From: Flavobacteriales bacterium UBA4110
Lineage (GTDB): Bacteria > Bacteroidota > Bacteroidia > Flavobacteriales > Weeksellaceae
DNA length: 54,068 nucleotides
NCBI GenBank assembly: GCA_002383165.1
Contig: DFXK01000003.1
Location: 77,314-131,381 of the forward strand
Direction of reading: 5' to 3'
Part shown: one piece after another, positions 1 through 8,610 of the stretch
How positions within the stretch are numbered: the stretch's first letter is position 1
Layout: each line of letters starts with the position of its first letter
The notes under the pieces: model-generated
The model's database searches: none
The model's input: only the letters and a program-made list of their open reading frames with translations
What the model was told of the DNA's origin: nothing
Made by a program: the position numbers and the translations under genes

Positions 1-1218
1 AATAATAATCGCAATAATAACAGGAAGTCCCATACCACCTTTTCTGATAATAGATCCCAAACTGGCACCAATGAGGAAAAATATAATGCAAGTAAACGAA
101 TAAGAAATAATTCTCTGCTGATACATTACTATTTTATTATGCTGCTTTATGGTATCTCGGATGCCGGTTTCGTTAGAATTTACACTGGATTTTAAGGCTT
201 CTATTTTATTATAAGCGCCCCAAAGAACCTCCAGCTTTTTATATTTTTTCAGTGTATCGATTTTGTAAGGCTGAATGATCTTATCCTTTGTTTTGGTTTT
301 ATCAATATATTCTACGTAATTATTGGTCTGTGAGATCACGGGAGTTGCAATGGAGTTAAGCGTAGCCACATTACTTTTTCTGTTCTTTTCCAACGTTTCC
401 TGAACTTCGCCGTAAGTTTGAAAACGATAATCATCCGTAATTTTTTCTTGTTCTATAGCATTATTAATGAGTTCGCTGATGTCAAAATGGTTCACAAGAC
501 TGTCAAATTTTACAGACTGATTCGGCTGTTTCAGTCTTTCATTATAATTTTTGTTGGAAACATCATCCGTGAAAACATAACCGTTGTAAAGAATTAGCTT
601 CAGATAATTGTGGTCTACAGCTGGTGCAAATTTGCCGCTTTTGGCTATGATGGTTTGCTGGTCATCATAGGAACTTGCATTTTTATGAAGGAAAACACCT
701 TCCAGTTTTTCGCCTTTCTCGCCGTATATTTTATCAAATTTCACCGAGTATCCTGATATTTGGTCTATAAAAACCCCTGGCGTAAAGTTGATCGCTGGTT
801 TGGATGAGATGATATTGAACATCATGTTTTTTGCCTTCCGCTGGAAATCCGGGATCACATTATTGGAAAAAAGAAAGAGAATCCCTGCTAGAAATGAAAC
901 CGTAATAAACAGTGGCATCATCACCCGCACGAGAGAGATTCCCGCAGCCTTCATTGCAGCAAGTTCATAGCGCTCGCCAAAATCTCCGAAAGTCATAATC
1001 GAAGAAAGCAAAATCGTAAGTGGCAAAACCATACTCACGACACTGATTCCCAGATAAAAAAGAAACTTGGATATTTCCCAATAAGTAAGACCTTTTCCCG
1101 TCAGTTGTGACATCTGAGTCCAGATAATGTTCACAATAAAAATGAAGAACAATACACTGAAGATAAACAGAAATGGTCCGAAAAAAGTCTTGATTATATA
1201 TTTATCTAATTTTTTCAA
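1..1218 (-). CDS. LptF/LptG-family permease, 5' part only (runs off the window)
   Basis: This encodes the N-terminal ~400 residues of a YjgP/YjgQ-type permease, the inner-membrane part of the LptBFG transporter that extracts lipopolysaccharide for delivery to the outer membrane. The reading starts KKLDKYIIKTFFGPFLF, with hydrophobic segments near residues 12-35 and 55-85, then a family-typical GERYELAAMKAAG stretch and a long periplasmic region. Another hydrophobic segment appears just before the window edge. The start is taken as TTG at 1218-1216, because an in-frame TAA lies four codons upstream and the next ATG would remove the first membrane helix. Whether it is the LptF or LptG paralogue cannot be decided from this part. 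Confidence 0.88.
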   Translation of the reverse strand, partial: MKKLDKYIIKTFFGPFLFIFSVLFFIFIVNIIWTQMSQLTGKGLTYWEISKFLFYLGISVVSMVLPLTILLSSIMTFGDFGERYELAAMKAAGISLVRVMMPLFITVSFLAGILFLFSNNVIPDFQRKAKNMMFNIISSKPAINFTPGVFIDQISGYSVKFDKIYGEKGEKLEGVFLHKNASSYDDQQTIIAKSGKFAPAVDHNYLKLILYNGYVFTDDVSNKNYNERLKQPNQSVKFDSLVNHFDISELINNAIEQEKITDDYRFQTYGEVQETLEKNRKSNVATLNSIATPVISQTNNYVEYIDKTKTKDKIIQPYKIDTLKKYKKLEVLWGAYNKIEALKSSVNSNETGIRDTIKQHNKIVMYQQRIISYSFTCIIFFLIGASLGSIIRKGGMGLPVIIAIII

Positions 1219-1305
1219 TTCAGAAATTTAGACTTCAAAAATACTGTAAAAAAAGCAATACTGAAATTGATTAAGTAATTTTAGGAATATTTTAGAATTA
1301 AATAT

Positions 1306-1335
1306 AAAAAAAACCGCATTGATTAATTGCGGTTT
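1306..1335 (-). terminator. Rho-independent terminator after the GapN-type gene
   Basis: An 8-bp inverted repeat (1311-1318 with 1328-1335, core CCGCA/TGCGG) is followed on the minus strand by a run of T residues (complement of A1306-A1313). It lies between the stop of the aldehyde dehydrogenase and the start of the permease, so it separates the two transcripts. Confidence 0.75.
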
Positions 1336-1390
1336 TAGTCTAATGACAATAAATGTCTATTCTCTATTCCTCTATTATCTCAAAGTATTG

Positions 1391-3016
1391 TTAAAAAATA
1401 TAATCAGTACTCAGGAAGTTAGAATCGTGATCTCTAACAATCGTGTTCAAGAGTTCTTTGTTGGAATCGGTTACTTTTGCAGCAACCAAAGAACGGATTG
1501 AGAAAGATCTTAATGCATCAAAAACAGATAATGTTCCTTCTGCACTATCTTTTCTTCCTGTAAATGGGAAAACGTCTGGTCCACGTTGCGCCTGGCAATT
1601 GATATTCACACGACTTACCAAATTCACAAAAGGATCAATCAATTTAGAAACTTCCAAAGCATCTTCACTGAAAATACTGACTTGCATCCCGTGGTTTGCG
1701 TTTACTTGATAATCGATAGGTTCTCCAATGTTATCAAATGGTACCACCGGAATCACTGGTCCAAATTGCTCTTCGTGATACAATTTCATTTGGTCATTTA
1801 CAGGATAAACCACAGCTGGAAAAACAAAAGAAGCTTCGTTATAACCGCCATTTTCATTTAATACTTTTGCGCCTTTTGAGACCGCATCAGCGATACATTC
1901 TTCCAAATAAGGCGGTTTGTTTACTTCTGGGAGTGGTGTGATTTTGACATCTTTTTCCCAAGGCAATCCACCTTTCAAAGCAGAAACGGCATCTGTCAAT
2001 TTCTTTGTAAATTCCTCAGCAACATCTTTCTGAACGAAGATTAGTTTCAATGCTGTACAACGTTGCCCATTAAATGATAATGATCCTAAAATAATTTCAC
2101 TAACCGCAATATCCAAGTTGGCATTTTTAGTAACAATTGCTGCATTTTTAGCATCAAGACTTAGGATTGCTCTCAGTCTGTTCACTTTTGGGTGAAGTTT
2201 TTTCAAACCATTGGCTACCTTACTAGAACCGATGAAAGCCAGAACATTCACTTTTCCGCTTTCCATAATTGGTGTGATGATTTCTGAACCTTTTCCATAC
2301 AAAGTGTTCACCGTTCCTTTCGGAAATGCTTCTTGGAAGGCTTTCAATAAAGGATAATGAGCGAGAACGCCGTGTTTTGGTAATTTGAACAAAATTGTAT
2401 TTCCCATTATTAAAGCTGGAATCAATGTAGTGAAGATTTCGTTCAAAGGATAGTTAAAAGGTCCCATACTTAAGACAACACCAAGTGGCGCTCTTCGGAT
2501 TTGAGCAATAGTTCCTTCTGCTTGTTGAAATCTTGATGATTCTCTGTCCAAATCTTTCAAAGCATCGATGGTTTGGTTGATGTAATCTACGGTTCTGTCA
2601 AATTCTTTGGTAGAATCGGGGAGGGTTTTGCCAATTTCCCACATCAATAGTTTAATGACCAGATCGCGTTCTTTAATCATCAGATAAACAAACTTCTGCA
2701 TACATTGGATTCTGCCTTCTACAGACATCGTTGGCCATTCGCCAAGTCCGTTATCATAAGCTTTTACACAAGCATCCAAAACATCCAATGCTTCTTTTGG
2801 TCCGATATTCGGGATGCTACCCAGAAGTTTTCTCTCCAATTTGTTTTCGGTTGGGATGCAAACTGGCGAATAGATTTCAGTAACGTCACCGTTCCATTGA
2901 ACCAATTCTCCATTGAGGAGATATTCTCTTTGATGGATGAGGGGAACTTTATATTGTTCCGGGATTTCGCTTTCAGATTTGAATAAATTGTTGAAATTGC
3001 TTTGTGCTGAACTCAT
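1391..3016 (-). CDS. gapN: NADP-dependent glyceraldehyde-3-phosphate dehydrogenase-like aldehyde dehydrogenase (GapN type)
   Basis: A 541-residue aldehyde dehydrogenase superfamily protein, soluble, with the complete fold. GapN oxidises glyceraldehyde-3-phosphate directly to 3-phosphoglycerate, bypassing the ATP-yielding step and supplying NADPH. The catalytic cysteine is C320 in FNGQRCTA, and the cofactor region GPFNYPLNE is present near residue 180. The usual general-base Glu of the ELGGK-type motif appears to be Asp here (LSLDAKN), so a direct check of the active site is worthwhile. The protein is about 60 residues longer than plant or streptococcal GapN. Specificity is inferred from overall resemblance to proteins annotated as GapN in Bacteroidetes; a different aldehyde substrate is possible. 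It is transcribed alone, with its own terminator. Confidence 0.85.
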   Translation of the reverse strand: MSSAQSNFNNLFKSESEIPEQYKVPLIHQREYLLNGELVQWNGDVTEIYSPVCIPTENKLERKLLGSIPNIGPKEALDVLDACVKAYDNGLGEWPTMSVEGRIQCMQKFVYLMIKERDLVIKLLMWEIGKTLPDSTKEFDRTVDYINQTIDALKDLDRESSRFQQAEGTIAQIRRAPLGVVLSMGPFNYPLNEIFTTLIPALIMGNTILFKLPKHGVLAHYPLLKAFQEAFPKGTVNTLYGKGSEIITPIMESGKVNVLAFIGSSKVANGLKKLHPKVNRLRAILSLDAKNAAIVTKNANLDIAVSEIILGSLSFNGQRCTALKLIFVQKDVAEEFTKKLTDAVSALKGGLPWEKDVKITPLPEVNKPPYLEECIADAVSKGAKVLNENGGYNEASFVFPAVVYPVNDQMKLYHEEQFGPVIPVVPFDNIGEPIDYQVNANHGMQVSIFSEDALEVSKLIDPFVNLVSRVNINCQAQRGPDVFPFTGRKDSAEGTLSVFDALRSFSIRSLVAAKVTDSNKELLNTIVRDHDSNFLSTDYIF

Positions 3017-3124
3017 AGTTTTTTGTTTAATGTGAAATTAAATTCGGTTTCTCGAAGTATAAATTTAGAGTTTAAAATTGGTTTTAGAAATAGCCGAATT
3101 ATTGATTTATTATATTCGAAAATT

Positions 3125-3149
3125 AAAAACTCAACTGTAACGCTGAGTT
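3125..3149 (-). terminator. Probable terminator of the DoxX-like gene
   Basis: AACTCA (3128-3133) pairs with TGAGTT (3144-3149), and the minus strand then reads into a T run. The stem is short (6 bp), so this is a moderate call. Confidence 0.45.
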
Positions 3150-3169
3150 GATAATTAATTCAAATCTTA

Positions 3170-3553
3170 TTAATCTGTTGCTTTGATTGCCCATAATAAT
3201 AACAAAGGCTGCATAAATAATCTAGCCAGTCTTTTATTATCTGTATTGAGACCAAAAGCATTTCTTCTTTCCTTGTATTGCGTATAATTTCCTGGGAAAA
3301 CGGCAGTGAAAAATCCGGCCGCGATTTTCCCCATTAATGATTCGTACTTTTTAGGTGCCGCAATGATAGCTGTTCCTAATGCGATTTCTGCGATACCCGA
3401 ATATATAACAGTATCATCCTTTTCCAACGGAACCCATTCCGGGACTTCTGCCTGAAATTCTTTTCTCCCGAATGTGAGATGTGCAATTCCTGCAGAAATC
3501 AACATTGCACCTAATCCGTATTTTGCGATGGTTTTGATTGTAGTTGCTTCCAT
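3170..3553 (-). CDS. DoxX-like integral membrane protein
   Basis: A 127-residue protein with about four hydrophobic segments (residues 8-26, 50-66, 77-92, 110-122) separated by short charged loops. The pattern of a GLGAMLISAGIAHL helix, a following acidic PEWVP loop and a helix ending in a conserved basic/aromatic FPGNYTQY patch resembles small DoxX/DUF-type membrane proteins. The biochemical role of such proteins is poorly defined. It is monocistronic and oriented with the GapN-type gene but separated from it by about 150 bp and a probable terminator. The family assignment rests on hydropathy and residue pattern only. Confidence 0.65.
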   Translation of the reverse strand: MEATTIKTIAKYGLGAMLISAGIAHLTFGRKEFQAEVPEWVPLEKDDTVIYSGIAEIALGTAIIAAPKKYESLMGKIAAGFFTAVFPGNYTQYKERRNAFGLNTDNKRLARLFMQPLLLLWAIKATD

Positions 3554-3999
3554 AATGAATGATTTTTATGAAAGAGGTTCAAGAATGGTTCCAAAACTTG
3601 TGAAACTTGAACCACAAAAGTCACAAAAGTTTATGTAAGCTCTACTAAATTTTTGTATGTTCTGTAGTTTAGATGACTTTGAAAGGCTATCGCTGTACAC
3701 TTTACGTAACCAAATCGTGCATTTGTAGGCTTTGGATTTTGTAAGTTTCAAGGCTATTTTTCTTCTAAATTTTTTATGGTTTACGAAAACTTTAACTATT
3801 AGTGATTTCGGTTTTGTAGATTTGAGAATGTAAATTATTGATAAAACTTGCCTAACGTAATTTTTTAATTACAATCAATCCGTAAATCTACTTCTTCAAA
3901 TTAACATCATAACTTTTTATTCGATAGTTGGAAGCAGCGTCTTTGCCTTTTGAAAAAGAAGATATCCATCCCGAAAAGTGTTAAAACCCAATTGCTTTC
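3554..3999. other. Intergenic stretch without a convincing gene
   Basis: About 450 bp between the DoxX-like gene and the epimerase-like gene. A 61-codon minus-strand frame at 3566-3751 exists, but its composition does not look like a protein and part of it is built from the CACAAAAG-type repeat at 3610-3632. The segment 3890-3999 contains short open minus-strand frames abutting the end of the next gene, possibly eroded coding sequence, but nothing recognisable. Confidence 0.5.
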
Positions 4000-4758
4000 T
4001 TACAAATGAAAATACTGCGGATCTGGATATTGGAACTCAAAATCCAATTCCTGAATCATTTTCTTGGGCGAGATGGTTCTGCCTTTTTTGGCTCGCTCGC
4101 CGGAGTTGGGAAGTCCTTTCTGAGCATTGATCACTTCTTCTTTGCTGGGATGGATGGGCGCAACGATATTAAAAACCTTGGATTGGGATTTTTGCTCCAG
4201 CATTTTCTCGATAACAGTGCAAATATCCGCGTAATGGATGTGGTTTACCAGCTGATCGAGATTGGAGATGCTATAGTTCTTGAGCAGTCTCTCATCGCCC
4301 ATCAAGCCTGCTAATCTCAGGATATTGGTTTGGGGGAATTGTCCCAGAATGAAGCTTTCGCTTTCCACTTCCTGTGCTGGCAGGTCATCTTCTCTAAATT
4401 CCCTTTCGGTTTGCGGATAAACGCCCGTAGAGCTGGTGTAAAAAACTTGACCTTTGTAATCGCCGAGGAAATTGAGGAGGTTCTGGCGTTTGTCATTCAT
4501 CAGAATCTGTGCGCCTCGAAGTCCGGAAAACGGAACGCTGATGATGATGGCGTCCAGATCTTTGGCGACTTCCCAAGCTGGCGTCTCTGCATCCAACTCA
4601 TTGGGGAAACTGACCAGAGTGGCGTCGTAGCCTCTGGTGTTGAGGTCTTGTGCTTTGGCAGGTGTGGTAGTGGTGGCGAAGATCTGATATCTGTCTGATA
4701 GTCTTTCTGCGATGTGATTGCCGAGCCAGCCGAAGCCGATGATTCCTAGGTTCTGCAT
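4000..4758 (-). CDS. NAD(P)-dependent epimerase/dehydratase-like protein (atypical SDR, YeeZ-like)
   Basis: A 252-residue Rossmann protein. The N-terminus NLGIIGFGWLGNHIAERL carries the glycine-rich dinucleotide-binding loop (GFGWLG, residues 8-13). A mid-protein YTSSTGVYP segment and the later RLAGLMG segment match extended or atypical short-chain dehydrogenases of the YeeZ type, whose substrates are unknown. There is no canonical YxxxK in the usual spacing, so catalysis is uncertain. It begins within a few bases of the divergently transcribed TIR-domain gene region, so the two upstream regions are shared. Confident as a Rossmann oxidoreductase-like protein, not about function. Confidence 0.8.
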   Translation of the reverse strand: MQNLGIIGFGWLGNHIAERLSDRYQIFATTTTPAKAQDLNTRGYDATLVSFPNELDAETPAWEVAKDLDAIIISVPFSGLRGAQILMNDKRQNLLNFLGDYKGQVFYTSSTGVYPQTEREFREDDLPAQEVESESFILGQFPQTNILRLAGLMGDERLLKNYSISNLDQLVNHIHYADICTVIEKMLEQKSQSKVFNIVAPIHPSKEEVINAQKGLPNSGERAKKGRTISPKKMIQELDFEFQYPDPQYFHL

Positions 4759-4841
4759 TGTTGGGATTTTGTGGAGGTAAATTTATTGAATCTAATCGTT
4801 CTAATAGTTATGTTTATGAGGAAATAAGTCTAGCTATAACC

Positions 4842-4849
4842 TATATTTG
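4842..4849 (+). promoter_or_regulatory. Flavobacterial -7 promoter box (TATATTTG) of the TIR gene
   Basis: A perfect match to the Bacteroidetes housekeeping consensus TAnnTTTG lies 17 bp upstream of the ATG at 4866. The -33 region is weak. Transcription from here excludes the upstream ATG at 4758 and sets the translation start at 4866 or 4869. Confidence 0.6.
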
Positions 4850-4865
4850 CGTACTTAAATATTTT

Positions 4866-5912
4866 ATGATGAAAATATTCATATCTCACTCTTCTAAAAA
4901 TTCGAAATTTGGACAAGCAATCGTTGATTTACTTTTATCTGTTGGTGTGAGTAGTAACCAAATAATTTTTACAAGTAATGATGCTTTTGGTATTCCAAAT
5001 GGTAAAAATATATTCAACTGGCTTAAAGAAAGAATAACTGAAAAACCTCACGTTATTTATTTACTATCACCTGAGTATTATTCTAGTATTGCTTGTTTAA
5101 ATGAAATGGGTGCAGCTTGGATAATTGAAAATCAGCATACGATTATTTTTACACCCCAATTCAATCCATCAAGCCCAGAATTTCAAAATGGAGCTCTCGA
5201 CCCTAGAGAAATGGGTTTTAAAATTAATAATGTTGATAGAATAACAGAGTTTGTTGAGTCCTTAAAACAATATAATACTATTTCTTCTAATCCTGTTCTA
5301 ATAAATCAAAAGATACGAAAATTTATTGAAGATGTAAATAATATTGAAAGTCAGAACATAATTAACTCTACCACAAATAGATCTCGCGATCTCAATATTT
5401 CGGATATAGAAAAATTAGAAAGCAATTTGATAGAGGAGCCATTAAAAAAAAGTGTTGTGCTTAAAACCGAATCTAATCAAGTAAATAAATTTTTGAAAGA
5501 TCTTCAAGAAGATAAATTAAAAGATGAAGAAATTCTTCTTTTACACTATGTTATCGATACTGCACGATATAAGCTAGGTGTTGGATGGAAAAGCACAGGG
5601 GAAATTGAAAATATTAGAGTGTGGGAAGATGTTAATTCTTTAAATTCAAAATTATCAACAAGCTATGATGATATTATGCGTAGGTATGAATTTAAAAAAT
5701 TAACTGAAGTTTCAGAATTTACAAGTAGTGGTAACCCGCGGGAGGTTATTCTCATCCCTGACTTAAGAGAATTGCTATTAGACCTACCTACGGATACTTT
5801 ATCGCAAATCACAAAAGTAGCTGATAAAAATCCAAAAATAATATCAAGTTCATCTCGAAATTTTGGATGGGTAGAGGATGAGGAAGGAGAAAAGGAAGAT
5901 TTACCTTTTTAA
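4866..5912 (+). CDS. TIR-domain protein with unrecognised C-terminal half
   Basis: About 348 residues from the tandem ATG ATG at 4866/4869; the open frame extends back to 4758 but the promoter box argues for the later start. Residues 2-140 form a bacterial TIR domain: MKIFISHSSKN at the first strand, a VIYLLSPEYYSS strand/loop, then ACLNEMGAAW with Glu80 in the position expected for the NADase catalytic glutamate. Bacterial TIR domains commonly cleave NAD+ in anti-phage defence or act as signalling enzymes. Residues ~150-348 are charged, include a likely helical stretch (LKDEEILLLHYVIDTARYKLG) and end in an acidic EDEEGEKEDLPF tail; this part is not recognised. The gene is very AT-rich compared with its neighbours and stands alone between housekeeping genes, which suggests transfer. 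A role in defence is inference. Confidence 0.85.
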   Translation: MMKIFISHSSKNSKFGQAIVDLLLSVGVSSNQIIFTSNDAFGIPNGKNIFNWLKERITEKPHVIYLLSPEYYSSIACLNEMGAAWIIENQHTIIFTPQFNPSSPEFQNGALDPREMGFKINNVDRITEFVESLKQYNTISSNPVLINQKIRKFIEDVNNIESQNIINSTTNRSRDLNISDIEKLESNLIEEPLKKSVVLKTESNQVNKFLKDLQEDKLKDEEILLLHYVIDTARYKLGVGWKSTGEIENIRVWEDVNSLNSKLSTSYDDIMRRYEFKKLTEVSEFTSSGNPREVILIPDLRELLLDLPTDTLSQITKVADKNPKIISSSSRNFGWVEDEEGEKEDLPF

Positions 5913-5944
5913 TTATTGATTTTTATTAAGTTAAAATGAATAAG

Positions 5945-5966
5945 ACCTGCCTCATAGCAGGTTTTT
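5945..5966 (+). terminator. Terminator of the TIR gene
   Basis: ACCTGC (5945-5950) and GCAGGT (5956-5961) form a hairpin followed by five T residues. The stop codon of the convergent membrane-protein gene (TGA, 5954-5952) sits in the hairpin loop, so the two genes converge on this structure. Confidence 0.8.
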
Positions 5967-6332
5967 ATTATTTGTGAAAATATTTTTGATGATGTTCAGA
6001 AACAGAAAAATAAGTAAAAAATTCTGAAAGAAATAATCCCAGTGCATTTTAGAAATAATGCGAACATCTACCTGATCTTTACCGATGTAATGGGCCATAT
6101 GAAAAATTTGTCGCGGAAATCCATAACGCGTTCCACAATACATTCCGCTGCAGAATTTTTCCTGATAAAATGCGGTAAGTATTGTAAAGATAACAGCAGG
6201 AATGACCATCCACAAATTGAAAATCTCTTTGAATTTTCTTCTTTTAAATTTCTGAAAAACAAAATTCGCAATCAGCAAAATAATACCAAACAGTAAAAAA
6301 TGCAGAAATGTAAATTGTGAATGAATATTCAT
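5952..6332 (-). CDS. Small hypothetical membrane protein
   Basis: A 126-residue protein with about three hydrophobic segments (residues 8-26, 40-55, 100-118). Between the second and third is a cysteine pair (EKFCSGMYCGTRYGF) that could face the periplasm and form a disulfide. No known family is recognised. It lies 14 bp downstream of hutU on the same strand and may be cotranscribed with it, although nothing in the sequence links it to histidine breakdown. Confidence 0.65.
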   Translation of the reverse strand: MNIHSQFTFLHFLLFGIILLIANFVFQKFKRRKFKEIFNLWMVIPAVIFTILTAFYQEKFCSGMYCGTRYGFPRQIFHMAHYIGKDQVDVRIISKMHWDYFFQNFLLIFLFLNIIKNIFTNNKNLL

Positions 6333-6346
6333 AAAATCATTTTCAA

Positions 6347-8332
6347 TTAAAACAAACTCTCATCCACAAAATTCGGCAACGTCACTTTCAAATTCGGATC
6401 TGCTTCCATTGCTCTTTTGATGGCGAAAACAGCACCTTCATTTCTTGCCCAGCTTCGGCGTGAAATTCCGTTGTTGACGTCCCAGAACAGCATAGATTTC
6501 AGCCTTCTGTCGGCATCATCGCTTCCATCGAGCAGCATCCCGAAACCACCGTTGATCACTTCGCCCCAGCCAACACCACCGCCATTGTGAATAGAAACCC
6601 AGGTCGCTCCACGGAAACTGTCGCCAATCACGTTGTGAATCGCCATATCTGCCGTAAATCTCGATCCGTCATAAATATTGGAAGTCTCTCTGTACGGCGA
6701 ATCCGTCCCCGAAACATCGTGATGATCTCTACCCAAAACCACCGCCCCGATTTCTCCGTTGGCAATGGCTTTGTTGAAGGCTTCTGCGATTTTCATTCTT
6801 CCTTCTGCATCGGCGTACAAAATTCTCGCCTGCGAACCAACGACCAGTTTATTTTCCTGAGCGCCTTTAATCCATTGGATATTGTCTTTCATCTGCTGCT
6901 GAATTTCAGCGGGAGAATTTTTAATCATTTCCTCTAAAACGTTGCAGGCAATTTCGTCTGTTTTCTGTAAATCTTCCGGTTTTCCGCTGGTACAAACCCA
7001 ACGGAACGGCCCGAAACCATAATCAAAACACATCGGTCCCATAATATCCTGAACGTAAGATGGGTATTTAAACTCTCGTCCCAACGTCGGATTTTCAGAC
7101 ATTACATCGGCTCCGGCTCTTGATGCTTCCAGTAAAAAAGCATTTCCGTAATCGAAGAAATAGGTTCCTTTTGCTGTGTGTTTGTTGATGGTGGAAGCGT
7201 GTCTTCTCAAAGTTTCCTGAACTTTTTCTTTGAATAATTCAGGGTTTTCTGCCATCATCGTATTGGATTCCTCAAAGGTTTGTCCGACCGGATAATAACC
7301 GCCCGCCCAAGGATTGTGAAGCGAAGTCTGGTCGGAACCGATATCGATTTTTAAATTCTCGGCATCGAATTTCTCCCAAACCTCAACGATATTTCCGAGA
7401 TAAGCGAGAGAAACCGTTTCCTGAGTTTCCTGAGCTTTTCTTACTCTTGCCACCAATTCGTCCAGATTTTCGTGGATTTCATTCACCCACTTCTGGTCGT
7501 GACGGATTTTGGTGATCTTTGGATTCACTTCTGCAATTACAGTAACGCAACCAGCAATATTTCCAGCTTTTGGCTGAGCTCCCGACATTCCACCCAAACC
7601 AGAAGTCACGAACAATCCGCCTTTTGGTTCTTTATTTATTTTTCTGAAAGCATTCAGAACTGTAATTGTTGTTCCGTGAACAATTCCCTGCGGACCAATG
7701 TACATATAGCTTCCAGCCGTCATTTGTCCGTACTGCGTTACACCCAACGCATTAAATTTTTCCCAATCATCAGGTTTAGAATAATTCGGAATCATCATTC
7801 CGTTGGTCACAACCACTCTCGGTGCATCTTTGTGTGAAGGAAATAATCCCATCGGATGGCCGGAATACATCACCAAAGTCTGCTCGTCACTCATTTCGGA
7901 CAAATATTTCATCGTCAGAAGATACTGTGCCCAGTTAGAGAAAACGGCCCCATTTCCACCATACGTAATCAATTCGTGGGGATGTTGCGCCACGGCATAA
8001 TCCAAATTGTTTTGAATCATCAGCATAATCGCCTTTGCCTGCTCAGATTTTCCGGGATATTCTGCAATATCTCTCGCTTTCATCTCGTAATCCGGACGGA
8101 AACGGTACATATAAATTCTTCCGAACTCATCGAGTTCTTTTTTAAATTCTTCTAAAAGTTCAGGATGGAATTTAGGATCGAAATAGCGTAAAGCGTTTTT
8201 CAGAGCAAGTTTTTTCTCTTCAGCCGTTAAGATTTCTTTACGTTTCGGAGCGTGATTGATTGTTGGGTCGTATGGTTTTGGCTGAGGTAATTCTGTGGGA
8301 ATTCCCTGTTGTATTTGTTCTTTGAAAGTCAT
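6347..8332 (-). CDS. hutU: Urocanate hydratase
   Basis: A 661-residue cytosolic NAD-dependent enzyme converting urocanate to imidazolonepropionate, the second step of histidine degradation. The family glycine-rich segment is clear (TSGLGGMSGAQPKAGNIAG), and the region YGFGPFRWVCTSG contains the cysteine close to the bound NAD. The C-terminal NGGGVGWGEVINGGFGM is typical. The length of about 660 residues matches the longer form found in Bacteroidetes rather than the ~555-residue proteobacterial form. The other hut genes (hutH, hutI, hutG) are not in this window, so the pathway is scattered or elsewhere. The start ATG at 8332 fits the family N-terminus. Confidence 0.95.
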   Translation of the reverse strand: MTFKEQIQQGIPTELPQPKPYDPTINHAPKRKEILTAEEKKLALKNALRYFDPKFHPELLEEFKKELDEFGRIYMYRFRPDYEMKARDIAEYPGKSEQAKAIMLMIQNNLDYAVAQHPHELITYGGNGAVFSNWAQYLLTMKYLSEMSDEQTLVMYSGHPMGLFPSHKDAPRVVVTNGMMIPNYSKPDDWEKFNALGVTQYGQMTAGSYMYIGPQGIVHGTTITVLNAFRKINKEPKGGLFVTSGLGGMSGAQPKAGNIAGCVTVIAEVNPKITKIRHDQKWVNEIHENLDELVARVRKAQETQETVSLAYLGNIVEVWEKFDAENLKIDIGSDQTSLHNPWAGGYYPVGQTFEESNTMMAENPELFKEKVQETLRRHASTINKHTAKGTYFFDYGNAFLLEASRAGADVMSENPTLGREFKYPSYVQDIMGPMCFDYGFGPFRWVCTSGKPEDLQKTDEIACNVLEEMIKNSPAEIQQQMKDNIQWIKGAQENKLVVGSQARILYADAEGRMKIAEAFNKAIANGEIGAVVLGRDHHDVSGTDSPYRETSNIYDGSRFTADMAIHNVIGDSFRGATWVSIHNGGGVGWGEVINGGFGMLLDGSDDADRRLKSMLFWDVNNGISRRSWARNEGAVFAIKRAMEADPNLKVTLPNFVDESLF

Positions 8333-8438
8333 TATATCGTTGATGGTTGTTTATTGGTTGTTGATGGATTCTTTGTGGTTTTAAAGATATTCAAAATGAA
8401 AAACATCCGCAAAACGTTTCTAATAATTTGTTAAAACC

Positions 8439-8446
8439 TATATTTG
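8439..8446 (+). promoter_or_regulatory. Flavobacterial promoter -7 box (TATATTTG) upstream of the riboswitch-like leader
   Basis: A perfect TAnnTTTG box is followed within about 10 bp by the start of the conserved RNA-like element at 8456. This predicts an mRNA leader of roughly 155 nt before the thioesterase ATG. Confidence 0.65.
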
Positions 8447-8455
8447 CATTTGTAA

Positions 8456-8530
8456 AAAAGGGTGAATCGTGTGTGTAATTCACCAACTGTCGCGCAACCG
8501 TGATCTGTATTTACATAAAGTCGGATCCCC
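8456..8530 (+). promoter_or_regulatory. Cobalamin-riboswitch-like leader element
   Basis: The segment has a stem GGTGAAT (8461-8467) / ATTCACC (8478-8484), then AACTGTCGCGCAACCGTGA, which closely follows the cobalamin-riboswitch core (consensus CTGTCCCGCAACTGTAA). A small hairpin TGTA/TACA (8506-8515) comes next, then AAAGTCGGATCCCC, matching the consensus AAGTCNGGANACC end. The core is compact and lacks obvious peripheral arms. It sits on the same strand as, and 80 bp before, an acyl-CoA thioesterase gene, an unexpected partner. Alignment was by eye; a covariance search would be needed to fix the class. Confidence 0.62.
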
Positions 8531-8610
8531 AAAATTTTTTGCGATTTGAAGTAGAATTCTCTTCAGTTTTCTATTAATTTCAATGTTTAATATTAATTCT
8601 AAAAAAATAA

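Noticed and set aside
3566..3751. 61-codon minus-strand open frame
   Set aside because: No recognisable protein features; partly composed of a CACAAAAG-type repeat and unlike the coding composition of neighbours.
4758..4865. Upstream ATG extension of the TIR gene
   Set aside because: A housekeeping promoter box lies at 4842-4849, downstream of that ATG, and the TIR domain begins right after the ATG at 4866/4869.
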